Positions 7,834 through 15,358 of a DNA stretch of 34,249 nucleotides are shown here, in pieces. Every line of letters starts with the position of its first letter. Positions within the stretch are counted from its first letter, which is position 1. The DNA lies in IMG/VR virus record IMGVR_UViG_3300022929_000098, positions 1 to 34,249 of that record; one strand, 5' to 3'. The notes below the pieces were generated by a model. It had not been told where the DNA came from and ran no database searches. It saw only the letters and a list, made by a program, of their open reading frames with translations. Position numbers and translations under genes: made by a program. This DNA is from a virus.

Positions 7834-10800
7834 CTATGGCCCGATACCATACCAGTCCTGCCCGTCTTTAAGCGGGGCTAGTATGTCTTTTCTTGTTATT
7901 TTATTAGGAGGGTCAATAAGACCCTGATCTTTAGCTTCTTTAAGAAGCCTTTGGTAAGTTCTATAAGACATTCCTTGTCTGCGCATTTCTTTAAGGGTTT
8001 TTCTTATAGTATCGCCTTCTAGGGCATCTGCATAGATGGTCCTTAAAGCATCTTTTGCACGTCTTGCTTCCCCTATATTAGTAAAGAAAGCATCGTGAAT
8101 TGTTCCACTGTCTACGTTATTTTTACGCGCCCATAAATGAAAGCGCCTAACTATAACAGCATCGTTACTGTGGTTTCCATTAACACCTAACCCAATTCTA
8201 GCATCATTAAGAGAGCCTTTACCTAAAAGCTTTCCATCTTCAGCACTAGATTCGTATATGTTAGATATTTTTCTGTTTGTAACCGGATCTCTAAATTCAA
8301 TACGCTCTTGAATTTTAGGACGGTATCTTTGTGTCATTATTTTGCCATCAAATGTAACCCACGGAATATCAACTTTTTGAGTTTCTTCAACGTAGGCTTT
8401 AGCAACTTGTTTCCAATAGTTAATAAAGTTATCAGTAACAGGCGCTCTATCAGCAAGATTTTTAGACATAATTCTAGATATTTCTGAGAACTCTTTTGGT
8501 CCAATAATGCCTCTACGAGCATTAGTAAGCTTGTTAACAAAATCACCAACATCAGGATGTATGTCTTGAGCTTGTTTTAATAAGGTACGACCAACAGGTT
8601 CGTTTTTATTAATTAATTCTACAAGTTCATTTCTAAAGCTTTTAAGTTCTTCTACTGTACCTGTAGCACCTAGCCGTTCAGCTACTTTAATTTTACCATC
8701 AACAACTCTAAGATTAGCCCCTAAGTTATCTTTAGTAACTGTTATAAAGCCTTTTTCGTCAAGTACTTTAGACAGTTTATTAGCCACGTTAGCGGTTTTC
8801 GTAGCAGCTCCAGCACCATAAAATGATACCATGTTTTGAGCTTTGGCTGCTTTAGCAAGATCTTCCCATGTAAGATTAGCATCTCTGAGTGCAGGTATTT
8901 TAAGAAATTCTGGGTCATTAACTGTATCCATTGCAACTAAGTCATAAAGACGATTTTTTTGAGTTGTAGCTAAAACATTTGAAGCTTGAGAAACTGCTCT
9001 GTCTCCCGTAGAAAGCCCTATGATTTGAGCTCCACTAGATGAAGCATCATTTTCAATCATAAGTTTTGTTTTATAGCTAGTTATAGGTTTACCCTGTTTA
9101 AGGTGTTTATCAATTCGAGCATATTCAATTGCCATTCTACCCATTTTAGGTACTTCTGGACCTTCTAGACCTCTTATTAATGGATGCTCAAGAAACTCTC
9201 TAAGACGTCTGTCTCTTTGAGTTTTAGACATCATAATATTACCTAACTCAATAATTTTAGCTTCATTGCGATTAAATATAGCATTACGCCCTGCCTGAGT
9301 AAGAGCCTCAGTTCCTGGACCGATTAATGCCCCTATTTGAATTCTAAGCTCATCTAAAGCTTCAGTACTCATATTAACAGCTTTTCCTGAATTAAGAAAA
9401 GGTCTAACTAATTCACCGCCCGTAGGTGTAAGATATCCTCTGTGATAAACTCGACCTCTAGAATCAATAAACGCTTGAGTCCTAAAATTTTTCCCTCTCT
9501 GAGCATGATACTTAGCAGTAGACATAAGTCCATAGCCTTGTTCTCCTCGATTTAAAATTTCATGACGAAACTCATTAATACTGTCATAGTATTTAGATTG
9601 CCCTCTTGGATCCCTGAATCTAGCAATATCATCCATAAACCCGAAGAACTCGTTATCAACTCCATATTCAACATCCATTACATGATTAAGCATTTGTGCC
9701 ATTTCACGATCAATTTGTTTTTTATCGTAATCCGGAAATTTATCTCTAGAAATTAAAGGTATTCCTGTTTCATTACCTCTAGCATCTACATATGTCTTTT
9801 TGTTAGCTTTTACATAAAGCCGATCTCTATCGTAGACAGTTCCAAGCCTTCTAGCAATAGTAACTTTACGCTCTGCTTCTTGAAGTTTAAGTAATGTTTT
9901 ATCTACAACAATTACTTCTCTAGAAATACTGTCTGCCCAACCACCAGAAGCCCTGCCTGTGTCTAAGTCTAAAACACCTCTACGAGTTTTACCTCTAAAT
10001 TGAACTTTAATAAGACCTTGATCTACCATAAAGTCGAGTATTCTAGATCCTTCTTTATGAAAGTCTTTTAAAGTATGCTTAGTAAAAGGTATAATATTTT
10101 CAAAGTCTTTAGAAAATCTTTTTCCTATATTAATAGCTAAAGTATCATAATCAGTAGACTGGCCTGATGCAACTAACTTAGTAATATTAGTTAAACTATC
10201 TAAAGCTTTTTCATCAAACAACTTAGAAGTAGGTTTTTTATTTATAATTAAAAACTCAGCATCTAAAAGCCTACGTATAGTTTCTCTATTACGGGCAGCT
10301 AGTTTAGTAATCAAAGAATCAGAAGGTTCAGTTACTAACTTTTGTAATTTTAAAAGTTTAGCAAAACCAGAGTCTTTTTTTAATTGTTTAATAAGTCGTT
10401 TTTTAGTAGGATACTTATCAGTAAATTTTTTAAAATAAATTCTTAATGGCGCTCGTCCTTTAAAAAACATTTTAGTAGCTAATTTTTTACCTTCAGTTCT
10501 ACGCCATGCGTCAATATATCGTTGATCTTTTAATTGGCTATCAATTAAATTTTCGAAAGTATAGTACTTCCCCATGATTTGAACTTGAGGTTTATCTTGA
10601 GACAAATAACTAACAAACATTTCAGAACGTTTACGTGATCGTGTATCTAATAGCCTAGAAACGTTTTGTACAGCAAATCTATTTTCTGCTCTTAACACTG
10701 CAGCAACATCATTCCAAGGTTTTTTATCTTTTGCATAACGTTCAAATACGACTCTTAAGTTTTCAATTACAACAGTTTGTTGATTAACTGAAATCTTATC

Positions 10801-12189
10801 GTCTAATCCTGCTGCAATGCTTTCAATAAAATCTTTTTCATCTTGTTTGAGAAGCTTAGAGTTACGCATAAAATCAATACGTTCTTGATACAAATTAAAG
10901 TCAGGATCATAAATGTTATTGTTTTTAATTTCACCTGTTAGTGGATCAGCACTAAAATTACGTTCATCAAACTCATTACCCACCCTACGCCTAGAAGCAG
11001 TTTTTCCTGCAAGGCTAGTACCTTTATAGTCTGTTAAAGACATGGTTTTAGAGTAGTCATCAGCATCAAGTAAAAACATTTGCCTTACTAAAGCTTTTTG
11101 TTCTGGTGAACGTATCATAGAACTAGGGCGTTTAGCTTGAATATCTACTGCTTGCTCTCTAAGCTTTTGCTTAGGTGCAAATATAGCAGTAGCATTAGTA
11201 GCTTTATTTCTTAAAGCTTGAATAGACAGTGCTTTACCTTTAGGTGTAACATATTGCTCCGCTTTTAGTTTGCCTTGCCTAAATAAATTAGCTTGATCCA
11301 TGCCCCCAAGAAGTTTAGATTGAATATCAAACGCTTGACGTTTTAACCATGCTCCGTAAGATTCTACTTTAGGTGCAACACCTGAAAGCGATTCTTCTTT
11401 CTTTTTTGCAAGGTTTGTTTTATTAAGCCTACTTGTAGTTTCTTTCTGAAGTTCTTCTTTAGACTTTAAGACAGGCACCAAAGAACTACGGCAATTCCAA
11501 TGCAAAGGGGGAGTAAAGCGTCTATCACTAACATCATAAATCTTTCCATTATGATAAGAACAAATAGGGCTAGTACGACTATCAAGCACAGCAGTAAAAA
11601 CATAGCCTTTTACTACATGAGAGTTTGCTTTTACAACTTTGTTTAAGGCTGCAGTTTGAGTGCTTGTTATAGAGGTTCTAGTTAAAGTTTTAGCTTGATG
11701 CTCCGTAAGCTTAGTAGTTTTAAGAACGTTATTAATAATATCTTTAGGCGCTTCGCCTTTAGCAAGTCCTGCTTTTACTTTAGATTGTATTCTAACAAGT
11801 TCACCTGCTGAAATGTTTTTAATGTTTTGAGTAACTGTTTTAACACCTTTAATGTTTTGTCCAGTTATTTCAGCAAGTAATTCTTTACTACGTGGCTTTG
11901 ATACCTTATAGAATTTATTAAGTTCTTTGTTTAGATTGTCCGAATGAAAGTCCAGTTGAGACGTTGAAAATTCTTTTAGAGAGCTAGTCTGATGAGTTAA
12001 CATTTCTCGACCAAAACGATTTATTTCAGGAGTAACATCATTAGTTAATCTTTCTGACAATATATCTCTAAGCCTTTTTCTATGCCTACGCATAATACGT
12101 TTATTTTGTAACTGAACACCCTCTTCGTATAGTCTTACGTCAGTCATGTGATCGACAATACGATCATAAAGTTTTAAATTGATATCCAT
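7834..12189 (-). CDS. MuF domain - single-subunit RNA polymerase fusion, putative virion RNA polymerase
   Basis: 1451 residues; ATG 12189 follows GGAGTACTAG. Residues ~150-240 match Mu F / SPP1 gp7 head proteins: RTSITSTQTAALN, FTAVLDSRTSPICSYHNGK, then PPLHWNCRSSLVPV (Cys210, His213, Cys233). Residues ~240-440 are a linker I do not recognise. From ~440 on it is a T7/N4-type RNA polymerase: DSRGRVYHRGYLTPTGG (909-925, like T7 DWRGRVYA), motif A DASSSGAQ (Asp1048), motif B KAQNMVSFYGAG (Lys1116, Tyr1124, Gly1125, same Lys-Tyr spacing as T7 Lys631/Tyr639), GVNGNHSNDA before motif C, and IHDAFF (His1365, Asp1366). Both catalytic aspartates are present, so it should be active. The position between portal and scaffold and the MuF module suggest it is packaged in the head and injected. 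The domain calls are secure; delivery is inferred. Confidence 0.93.
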   Translation of the reverse strand: MDINLKLYDRIVDHMTDVRLYEEGVQLQNKRIMRRHRKRLRDILSERLTNDVTPEINRFGREMLTHQTSSLKEFSTSQLDFHSDNLNKELNKFYKVSKPRSKELLAEITGQNIKGVKTVTQNIKNISAGELVRIQSKVKAGLAKGEAPKDIINNVLKTTKLTEHQAKTLTRTSITSTQTAALNKVVKANSHVVKGYVFTAVLDSRTSPICSYHNGKIYDVSDRRFTPPLHWNCRSSLVPVLKSKEELQKETTSRLNKTNLAKKKEESLSGVAPKVESYGAWLKRQAFDIQSKLLGGMDQANLFRQGKLKAEQYVTPKGKALSIQALRNKATNATAIFAPKQKLREQAVDIQAKRPSSMIRSPEQKALVRQMFLLDADDYSKTMSLTDYKGTSLAGKTASRRRVGNEFDERNFSADPLTGEIKNNNIYDPDFNLYQERIDFMRNSKLLKQDEKDFIESIAAGLDDKISVNQQTVVIENLRVVFERYAKDKKPWNDVAAVLRAENRFAVQNVSRLLDTRSRKRSEMFVSYLSQDKPQVQIMGKYYTFENLIDSQLKDQRYIDAWRRTEGKKLATKMFFKGRAPLRIYFKKFTDKYPTKKRLIKQLKKDSGFAKLLKLQKLVTEPSDSLITKLAARNRETIRRLLDAEFLIINKKPTSKLFDEKALDSLTNITKLVASGQSTDYDTLAINIGKRFSKDFENIIPFTKHTLKDFHKEGSRILDFMVDQGLIKVQFRGKTRRGVLDLDTGRASGGWADSISREVIVVDKTLLKLQEAERKVTIARRLGTVYDRDRLYVKANKKTYVDARGNETGIPLISRDKFPDYDKKQIDREMAQMLNHVMDVEYGVDNEFFGFMDDIARFRDPRGQSKYYDSINEFRHEILNRGEQGYGLMSTAKYHAQRGKNFRTQAFIDSRGRVYHRGYLTPTGGELVRPFLNSGKAVNMSTEALDELRIQIGALIGPGTEALTQAGRNAIFNRNEAKIIELGNIMMSKTQRDRRLREFLEHPLIRGLEGPEVPKMGRMAIEYARIDKHLKQGKPITSYKTKLMIENDASSSGAQIIGLSTGDRAVSQASNVLATTQKNRLYDLVAMDTVNDPEFLKIPALRDANLTWEDLAKAAKAQNMVSFYGAGAATKTANVANKLSKVLDEKGFITVTKDNLGANLRVVDGKIKVAERLGATGTVEELKSFRNELVELINKNEPVGRTLLKQAQDIHPDVGDFVNKLTNARRGIIGPKEFSEISRIMSKNLADRAPVTDNFINYWKQVAKAYVEETQKVDIPWVTFDGKIMTQRYRPKIQERIEFRDPVTNRKISNIYESSAEDGKLLGKGSLNDARIGLGVNGNHSNDAVIVRRFHLWARKNNVDSGTIHDAFFTNIGEARRAKDALRTIYADALEGDTIRKTLKEMRRQGMSYRTYQRLLKEAKDQGLIDPPNKITRKDILAPLKDGQDWYGIGP

Positions 12190-12215
12190 CTAGTACTCCA
12201 TTGAGTAGTAAAATG

Positions 12216-13787
12216 TTATTCCTCAATATCTATCTGAGGATCGGCGCTATTTTGTACTGCTAGCGGATCAGTTTGTATTTCTTCAATTGCTTCTTCGTCA
12301 CTATAATCAGCAGGTAAAAAGTCATTGTATTTAGCAATGTTAATCCAAGTTGAACGACTAATAATTCCTGACTGATACCATTCAGAAACAAGACGCATAG
12401 CACCTTCACCGCCTACAATTGGAGAGAAGTCACTAGACATTTGGAATTCAATGTCATCGCCTGTATACATAGTATTGTAATACCAGTTAAGCATAAATGC
12501 CATTACTTCACGAATAGTACCTGATACCTTAGCATTAAGTGTACCTAGCTGTGCTGTTTGAGAAGCATTACGGATTTCTAGTGCTACACCCGAAGCTGCT
12601 TGCTCTGGTGAGAGCATTCGAATACCCATCTTAGCCATTTCTTCTACTGTGCCTTGAATAGCTTTTTCCATGTCAGCTAAAGCTGAAGTAGGTGTTTCAA
12701 GTACAGTGATAGATTCATCTTTACGTACTCTTAACCAAGTACCTAACCCTGCATTTACAATGTCGTCAAATTCCTCGTCTGTCATATCTGATTGTACAAC
12801 AGGGGTATAAGTAGCAGCACCGTAAAGCAGGTGATTTCGTCTTGATACTTTATTGTAAAGAGAAACTTCTCTATCAACAAGAGGCATAAGAACAGGTTCA
12901 ACTGGTTCATACTGACCATTAAGAGGCCAAGCAGGAATACGCATTAAACGTTCACCAAACATAGTTGGATAAACTGTATTGACTTTTGTAAAGCCTATTT
13001 CACTAACTGATTCTTTGTATTCTTGTTTAATGTCACCATTAAGAACTTTAATTTCATTGTTAGTATCTGGGTGTTCATAGTAGTCTAATACTAGTCTTCC
13101 AGATTCATCAATGTAATGATCACAAACTGTATCTACATAGTCAGGATGCCAAGGATTTTCTGGTTTATATTTTTCTACTAAGTAACGAGTAACCCAACGA
13201 GTTAAAGTCTTTTGGCGTGTAATAGGATGAGTAGATAACTGAATGTTAATAACGTTTTCAGCTTCAATTACTACTGGATACGGCTTAATCATAGCACGTT
13301 CTTCAGGAGTTAAATTGTCGTACTCTTGCTCGCTAACTTGAGGTCTATCTACATAAACCCAAGCTCTTGATGTTTGAAGTTCTTCCCAGAGAGCATTATC
13401 AAGAAAGTTAAACAATGATCTACCGTCTAGAGTAAAATCATTCTTAAGCCATTCTTTAGCATCATCTGGTAGTTCTTCAGGTAACTTTAAATGAGAGTCT
13501 TTACGCAATAAAGCGCTAATAAGTACTTTACAGTATTGAGCAGTCAAGCCTGGAAGTTCTGACTCTGAACGATAAAAATCATATTGCTTTTGACTCATAC
13601 TAGGAGAAAAAGGAATAAGAAGGTTTTTATATTCTGCTTCTAAATACTCATCGTGAGCTTTAACGTTATCTTGTCCTTGTAGAACCGCCCTTGACCGTTT
13701 CCAAAGTGGTTTCAAAGAATGATAACTTGCACTTGGATCGGCAACAGACTTTTTAACACTTTTAGTTGGTTTAGTTAACTGTGCCAT
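12216..13787 (-). CDS. Portal protein (DUF4055 family)
   Basis: 523 residues. The N-terminal YHSLKPLWKRSRAVLQGQD, RSESELPGLTAQYCKVLISA and LDNALWEELQTSRAWVYVDR match the DUF4055 portal family common in marine siphophages and podophages. The later LMPLVDREVSLYNKVSRRNH and MLSPEQAASGVALEIRNASQTAQL correspond to the stem and helical wing regions. Twelve copies form the vertex through which DNA is packaged and ejected, and MuF proteins bind it from inside the head. The SD AAAGGAAAATAAATA precedes ATG 13787. It lies directly before the MuF-polymerase gene. The usual terminase large subunit gene upstream of the portal is missing here. Confidence 0.9.
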   Translation of the reverse strand: MAQLTKPTKSVKKSVADPSASYHSLKPLWKRSRAVLQGQDNVKAHDEYLEAEYKNLLIPFSPSMSQKQYDFYRSESELPGLTAQYCKVLISALLRKDSHLKLPEELPDDAKEWLKNDFTLDGRSLFNFLDNALWEELQTSRAWVYVDRPQVSEQEYDNLTPEERAMIKPYPVVIEAENVINIQLSTHPITRQKTLTRWVTRYLVEKYKPENPWHPDYVDTVCDHYIDESGRLVLDYYEHPDTNNEIKVLNGDIKQEYKESVSEIGFTKVNTVYPTMFGERLMRIPAWPLNGQYEPVEPVLMPLVDREVSLYNKVSRRNHLLYGAATYTPVVQSDMTDEEFDDIVNAGLGTWLRVRKDESITVLETPTSALADMEKAIQGTVEEMAKMGIRMLSPEQAASGVALEIRNASQTAQLGTLNAKVSGTIREVMAFMLNWYYNTMYTGDDIEFQMSSDFSPIVGGEGAMRLVSEWYQSGIISRSTWINIAKYNDFLPADYSDEEAIEEIQTDPLAVQNSADPQIDIEE

Positions 13788-13800
13788 TATTTATTTTCCT

Positions 13801-14088
13801 TTACCACTTTACTTTGTTCGCCCAATATGCGGCAGACATTTTGCCTTTGGCTATATTAGTAGCATGACGAGCTTTCCAAGCTAATCTACGTTTACGATAA
13901 GATTCTGATTCATTAGCTTTTTTAGGAGAACCTACGGCTCCTTGAGAACCAAATCTAATAGTTTTAATTTGATCACCAGACTTAGCCACAACAATATGAG
14001 ACTTAGTTGGATGATTAGGAGTACGTTTAGGCTTATTAAAGCCAGAAACTCCAGCACGAGTAAGTCGTGAGTCTTTCTTTTGAGCCAT
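13801..14088 (-). CDS. Small very basic conserved phage protein
   Basis: 95 residues, rich in Lys and Arg. The motifs AGVSGFNKPKRTPNHPTKSH, IKTIRFGSQG and the C-terminal GKMSAAYWANKVKW recur in many marine phage genomes (I recall them under a DUF6321 or DUF5872 label, not certain which). The function is unknown. The high charge and lack of a hydrophobic core suggest nucleic acid binding or a small virion component. It is the first gene after the 200-base regulatory gap with the paired repeats, and thus the leader gene of the head operon, just before the portal. Its start at 14088 has AGAAAGAAATCGTT as SD. Confidence 0.7.
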   Translation of the reverse strand: MAQKKDSRLTRAGVSGFNKPKRTPNHPTKSHIVVAKSGDQIKTIRFGSQGAVGSPKKANESESYRKRRLAWKARHATNIAKGKMSAAYWANKVKW

Positions 14089-14140
14089 AACGATTTCTTT
14101 CTATTAATAAAAACAATATACATTAAAATAAACTTTAAGG

Positions 14141-14156
14141 TATACTTTAAAGTATA
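14141..14156. repeat. 16-base perfect palindrome
   Basis: TATACTTTAAAGTATA is a perfect inverted repeat in the leader of the 95-residue basic protein. A near copy of half of it (CCTTAAAG) follows. It could be an operator for a dimeric repressor or an AT-rich RNA hairpin. It lies downstream of the candidate promoters, where a repressor would block elongation or initiation. Confidence 0.5.
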
Positions 14157-14164
14157 TTATAAAT

Positions 14165-14177
14165 AACCCCAAGGGTT
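14165..14177 (-). terminator. Short hairpin just after repeat copy 2
   Basis: AACCC-TTG-GGGTT on the minus strand is followed by ATTTATAATATA. It may be a weak intrinsic terminator. If transcription starts in repeat copy 2, it would instead be a 5' stem-loop of the message, as in T7 late mRNAs. Confidence 0.4.
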
Positions 14178-14178
14178 C

Positions 14179-14197
14179 TTCTTAAACGTCAGGTATT
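14179..14197 (-). promoter_or_regulatory. Candidate phage RNA polymerase promoter, copy 2
   Basis: AATACCTGACGTTTAAGAA, identical over 19 bases to the copy at 14271-14289 and in the same orientation, pointing at the portal operon. With the following G the core CTGACGTTTAAGAAGA matches the SP6 promoter core GTGACACTATAGAAGA at 11 of 16 positions. It also shares AATAC with the T7 promoter. Single-subunit polymerases use compact promoters of this kind. The enzyme-promoter link is an inference. Confidence 0.5.
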
Positions 14198-14202
14198 GTG
14201 AA

Positions 14203-14220
14203 GAAGCCCCGAAGGGCTTC
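14203..14220 (-). terminator. TTCG-loop hairpin, likely terminator of the lysis operon
   Basis: GAAGCCC-TTCG-GGGCTTC on the minus strand is a perfect seven-base-pair stem with the very stable UUCG tetraloop, followed by the short pyrimidine run TTC. It lies after the holin and between the two repeat copies. The T-run is weak, so efficiency is uncertain. Confidence 0.6.
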
Positions 14221-14270
14221 CTCTGAATAGAGACTGTCAGATGTTTAATCTGTCTCTTTGTTATCTTTTA

Positions 14271-14289
14271 TTCTTAAACGTCAGGTATT
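14271..14289 (-). promoter_or_regulatory. Candidate phage RNA polymerase promoter, copy 1
   Basis: Same 19 bases AATACCTGACGTTTAAGAA as at 14179-14197, 92 bases apart. Its first base is the last base of the holin stop codon. It is followed by AT-rich DNA and the hairpin at 14256-14230. Two exact copies in a 200-base gap cannot be explained by coding constraint. I found no third full copy in the window. Confidence 0.5.
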
Positions 14290-14642
14290 TATTTTTTGCC
14301 AAAAAACTTACTAACGCCTCGCATACCAATGCTAGCACTAACAATACCTCCAAGAGAGTATTGATACCACGCTGGCATAGCTTCAAGGGCTGCAAAGCCT
14401 TGAGCAACAATAACATTACCCCAGTCGCCACAAAAAGCTAAAATTAAAGGTATTGAAAATAATAAAGTTATCCACTCGTCTTTCCATGAGTTTTGAGTAG
14501 CTTTAATTGCTTCAATATCCCAATCAATTTCACCTGTAGCTTGTTTAACTTTAATTTCTGCGTTGGCTTTTTGCACAGCTACTTTACCATCTACCCACGT
14601 AGACGCTAAGCTACCTACAGCACCTATAATTTGACCTATCAT
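14289..14642 (-). CDS. Holin, GTA-type three-transmembrane-segment family
   Basis: 117 residues. The N-terminus MIGQIIGAVGSLASTWVDGK is an amphipathic or first membrane helix. A charged stretch (KANAEIKVKQATGEIDWDIE) follows, then KDEWITLLFSIPLILAFCGD (second membrane segment) and YQYSLGGIVSASIGMRGVSK (third). The 'KDEW.tl.fsiPli..f' motif is typical of the holin of three TMs first described in gene transfer agents and common in alphaproteobacterial phages. It would form inner-membrane pores that release the endolysin. Its ATG overlaps the endolysin stop by four bases (ATGA), so the two are coupled. It is the last gene of the lysis cassette. Confidence 0.85.
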   Translation of the reverse strand: MIGQIIGAVGSLASTWVDGKVAVQKANAEIKVKQATGEIDWDIEAIKATQNSWKDEWITLLFSIPLILAFCGDWGNVIVAQGFAALEAMPAWYQYSLGGIVSASIGMRGVSKFFGKK

Positions 14643-15094
14643 GAGGCTAACTCAAAGTGAGGTCCATCAATAAATGGACGTCTGTTTTGTGATCTTCGAG
14701 TATCAATGTAAGACATCATAGCAGCCTCTGCTGTACCTTTCCAATCACGAATATCAGGAATATGCCAAGCAGCTCCCCAACGTATTGGAACACCTTCTGC
14801 AATAGCAGCTTCTTTCATGGCGTCTGCAAGATCATCATAAACATTAAGTTCCCAACACCCTTTACCGTCTACATAGGCCATAAGGTCTACAGCGTTACCG
14901 TCAAGATGTTTTGATTTTAAAGTTTGAGATTTACCTGCCGCTACTAATTTCTTTTGTTCTTCAAGTGTTCTAAGTCCGTACACAACACCAAAGTCTACTT
15001 TAGTGATTTGAATAGCCTTATGCACTACGTTAACCAAGTTATGATTAACACCTTCTAACTTGTCTAATGATCTTTTTGAGAGTTTAAAAGACAT
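14639..15094 (-). CDS. Endolysin, M15-family L-Ala-D-Glu peptidase
   Basis: 151 residues. It contains the full zinc site of M15/VanY-type phage peptidases: KSKHLDGNAVDL (His63 and Asp70 in the S.H..G.A.D pattern) and the C-terminal GPHFEL (His147). The segment VVYGLRTLEEQKKLVAAGKS is the usual substrate-binding start of the domain. T5 endolysin and related enzymes cut the L-Ala-D-Glu bond of the peptidoglycan stem peptide. The length is normal for a single-domain Gram-negative phage lysin. No signal peptide is visible, so it needs the holin to reach the wall. It has a four-base overlap with the holin gene. Confidence 0.9.
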   Translation of the reverse strand: MSFKLSKRSLDKLEGVNHNLVNVVHKAIQITKVDFGVVYGLRTLEEQKKLVAAGKSQTLKSKHLDGNAVDLMAYVDGKGCWELNVYDDLADAMKEAAIAEGVPIRWGAAWHIPDIRDWKGTAEAAMMSYIDTRRSQNRRPFIDGPHFELAS

Positions 15095-15102
15095 TTTATC
15101 TC

Positions 15103-15357
15103 CTATTTTGTTCCGAACTTACGAATGTAGGAAGGATCTTCATCGTAAGCTTCAGCCCATTTGTTTTCTGTAAAAGTTGCAAAATCAATTAAGTCATTAC
15201 TGTCTATAATTAATACTTCAATTTCTTGCTGCATAACTTTTACTTGTGATCCTAAGTCTTGAATTGTGTGAGCTTGCTTAGAAACCCACCATACTCCTGC
15301 TGCTAATTGAATAGCCATTGCAAATACTAATGCAACAGGAAGTTTTAAATCATTCAT
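15103..15357 (-). CDS. Small membrane-anchored protein, spanin-like candidate
   Basis: I choose ATG 15357 (MNDLKLPVALVFAMAIQLAA, 84 residues): AGAGAAATAAT lies just before it and it starts one base after the upstream stop. A longer frame back to 15399 would overlap the upstream gene without a good SD. Residues ~5-25 form one membrane helix. The rest (KQAHTIQDLGSQVKVMQQEI, EVL) is a short periplasmic coiled coil ending in charged residues. One N-terminal anchor plus a coiled coil is the layout of an inner-membrane spanin subunit (i-spanin). No o-spanin lipoprotein was found embedded in it, so the role is only suggested by the lysis neighbourhood. Confidence 0.65.
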   Translation of the reverse strand: MNDLKLPVALVFAMAIQLAAGVWWVSKQAHTIQDLGSQVKVMQQEIEVLIIDSNDLIDFATFTENKWAEAYDEDPSYIRKFGTK

Positions 15358-15358
15358 A

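Larger units (their letters stand above)
14089..14288 (-). promoter_or_regulatory. 200-base regulatory gap before the head operon
   Basis: This is the largest non-coding stretch in the window. In order of transcription it holds repeat copy 1, a bulged hairpin (14256-14230), a TTCG-loop hairpin (14220-14203), repeat copy 2, a short GC hairpin with an AT-rich tail (14177-14165), a 16-base palindrome (14156-14141) and an AT-rich leader to the SD. The order repeat-hairpin-repeat-hairpin suggests two promoters, each with a structured RNA 5' end, and a terminator for the upstream lysis operon between them. I see no well-spaced sigma-70 promoter. Confidence 0.6.

Noticed and set aside
12125-12155. 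CTGACGTAAGACTA inside the polymerase gene as a third promoter copy
   Set aside because: Only the CTGACGT core agrees; it encodes MTDVRLYEEG of the fusion and shows no extended match.
14155-14175. TATAAT-like box in the 200-base gap as a sigma-70 promoter
   Set aside because: No -35 box at 16-18 bases; the nearest TTGACA-like sequences lie about 25 bases away.
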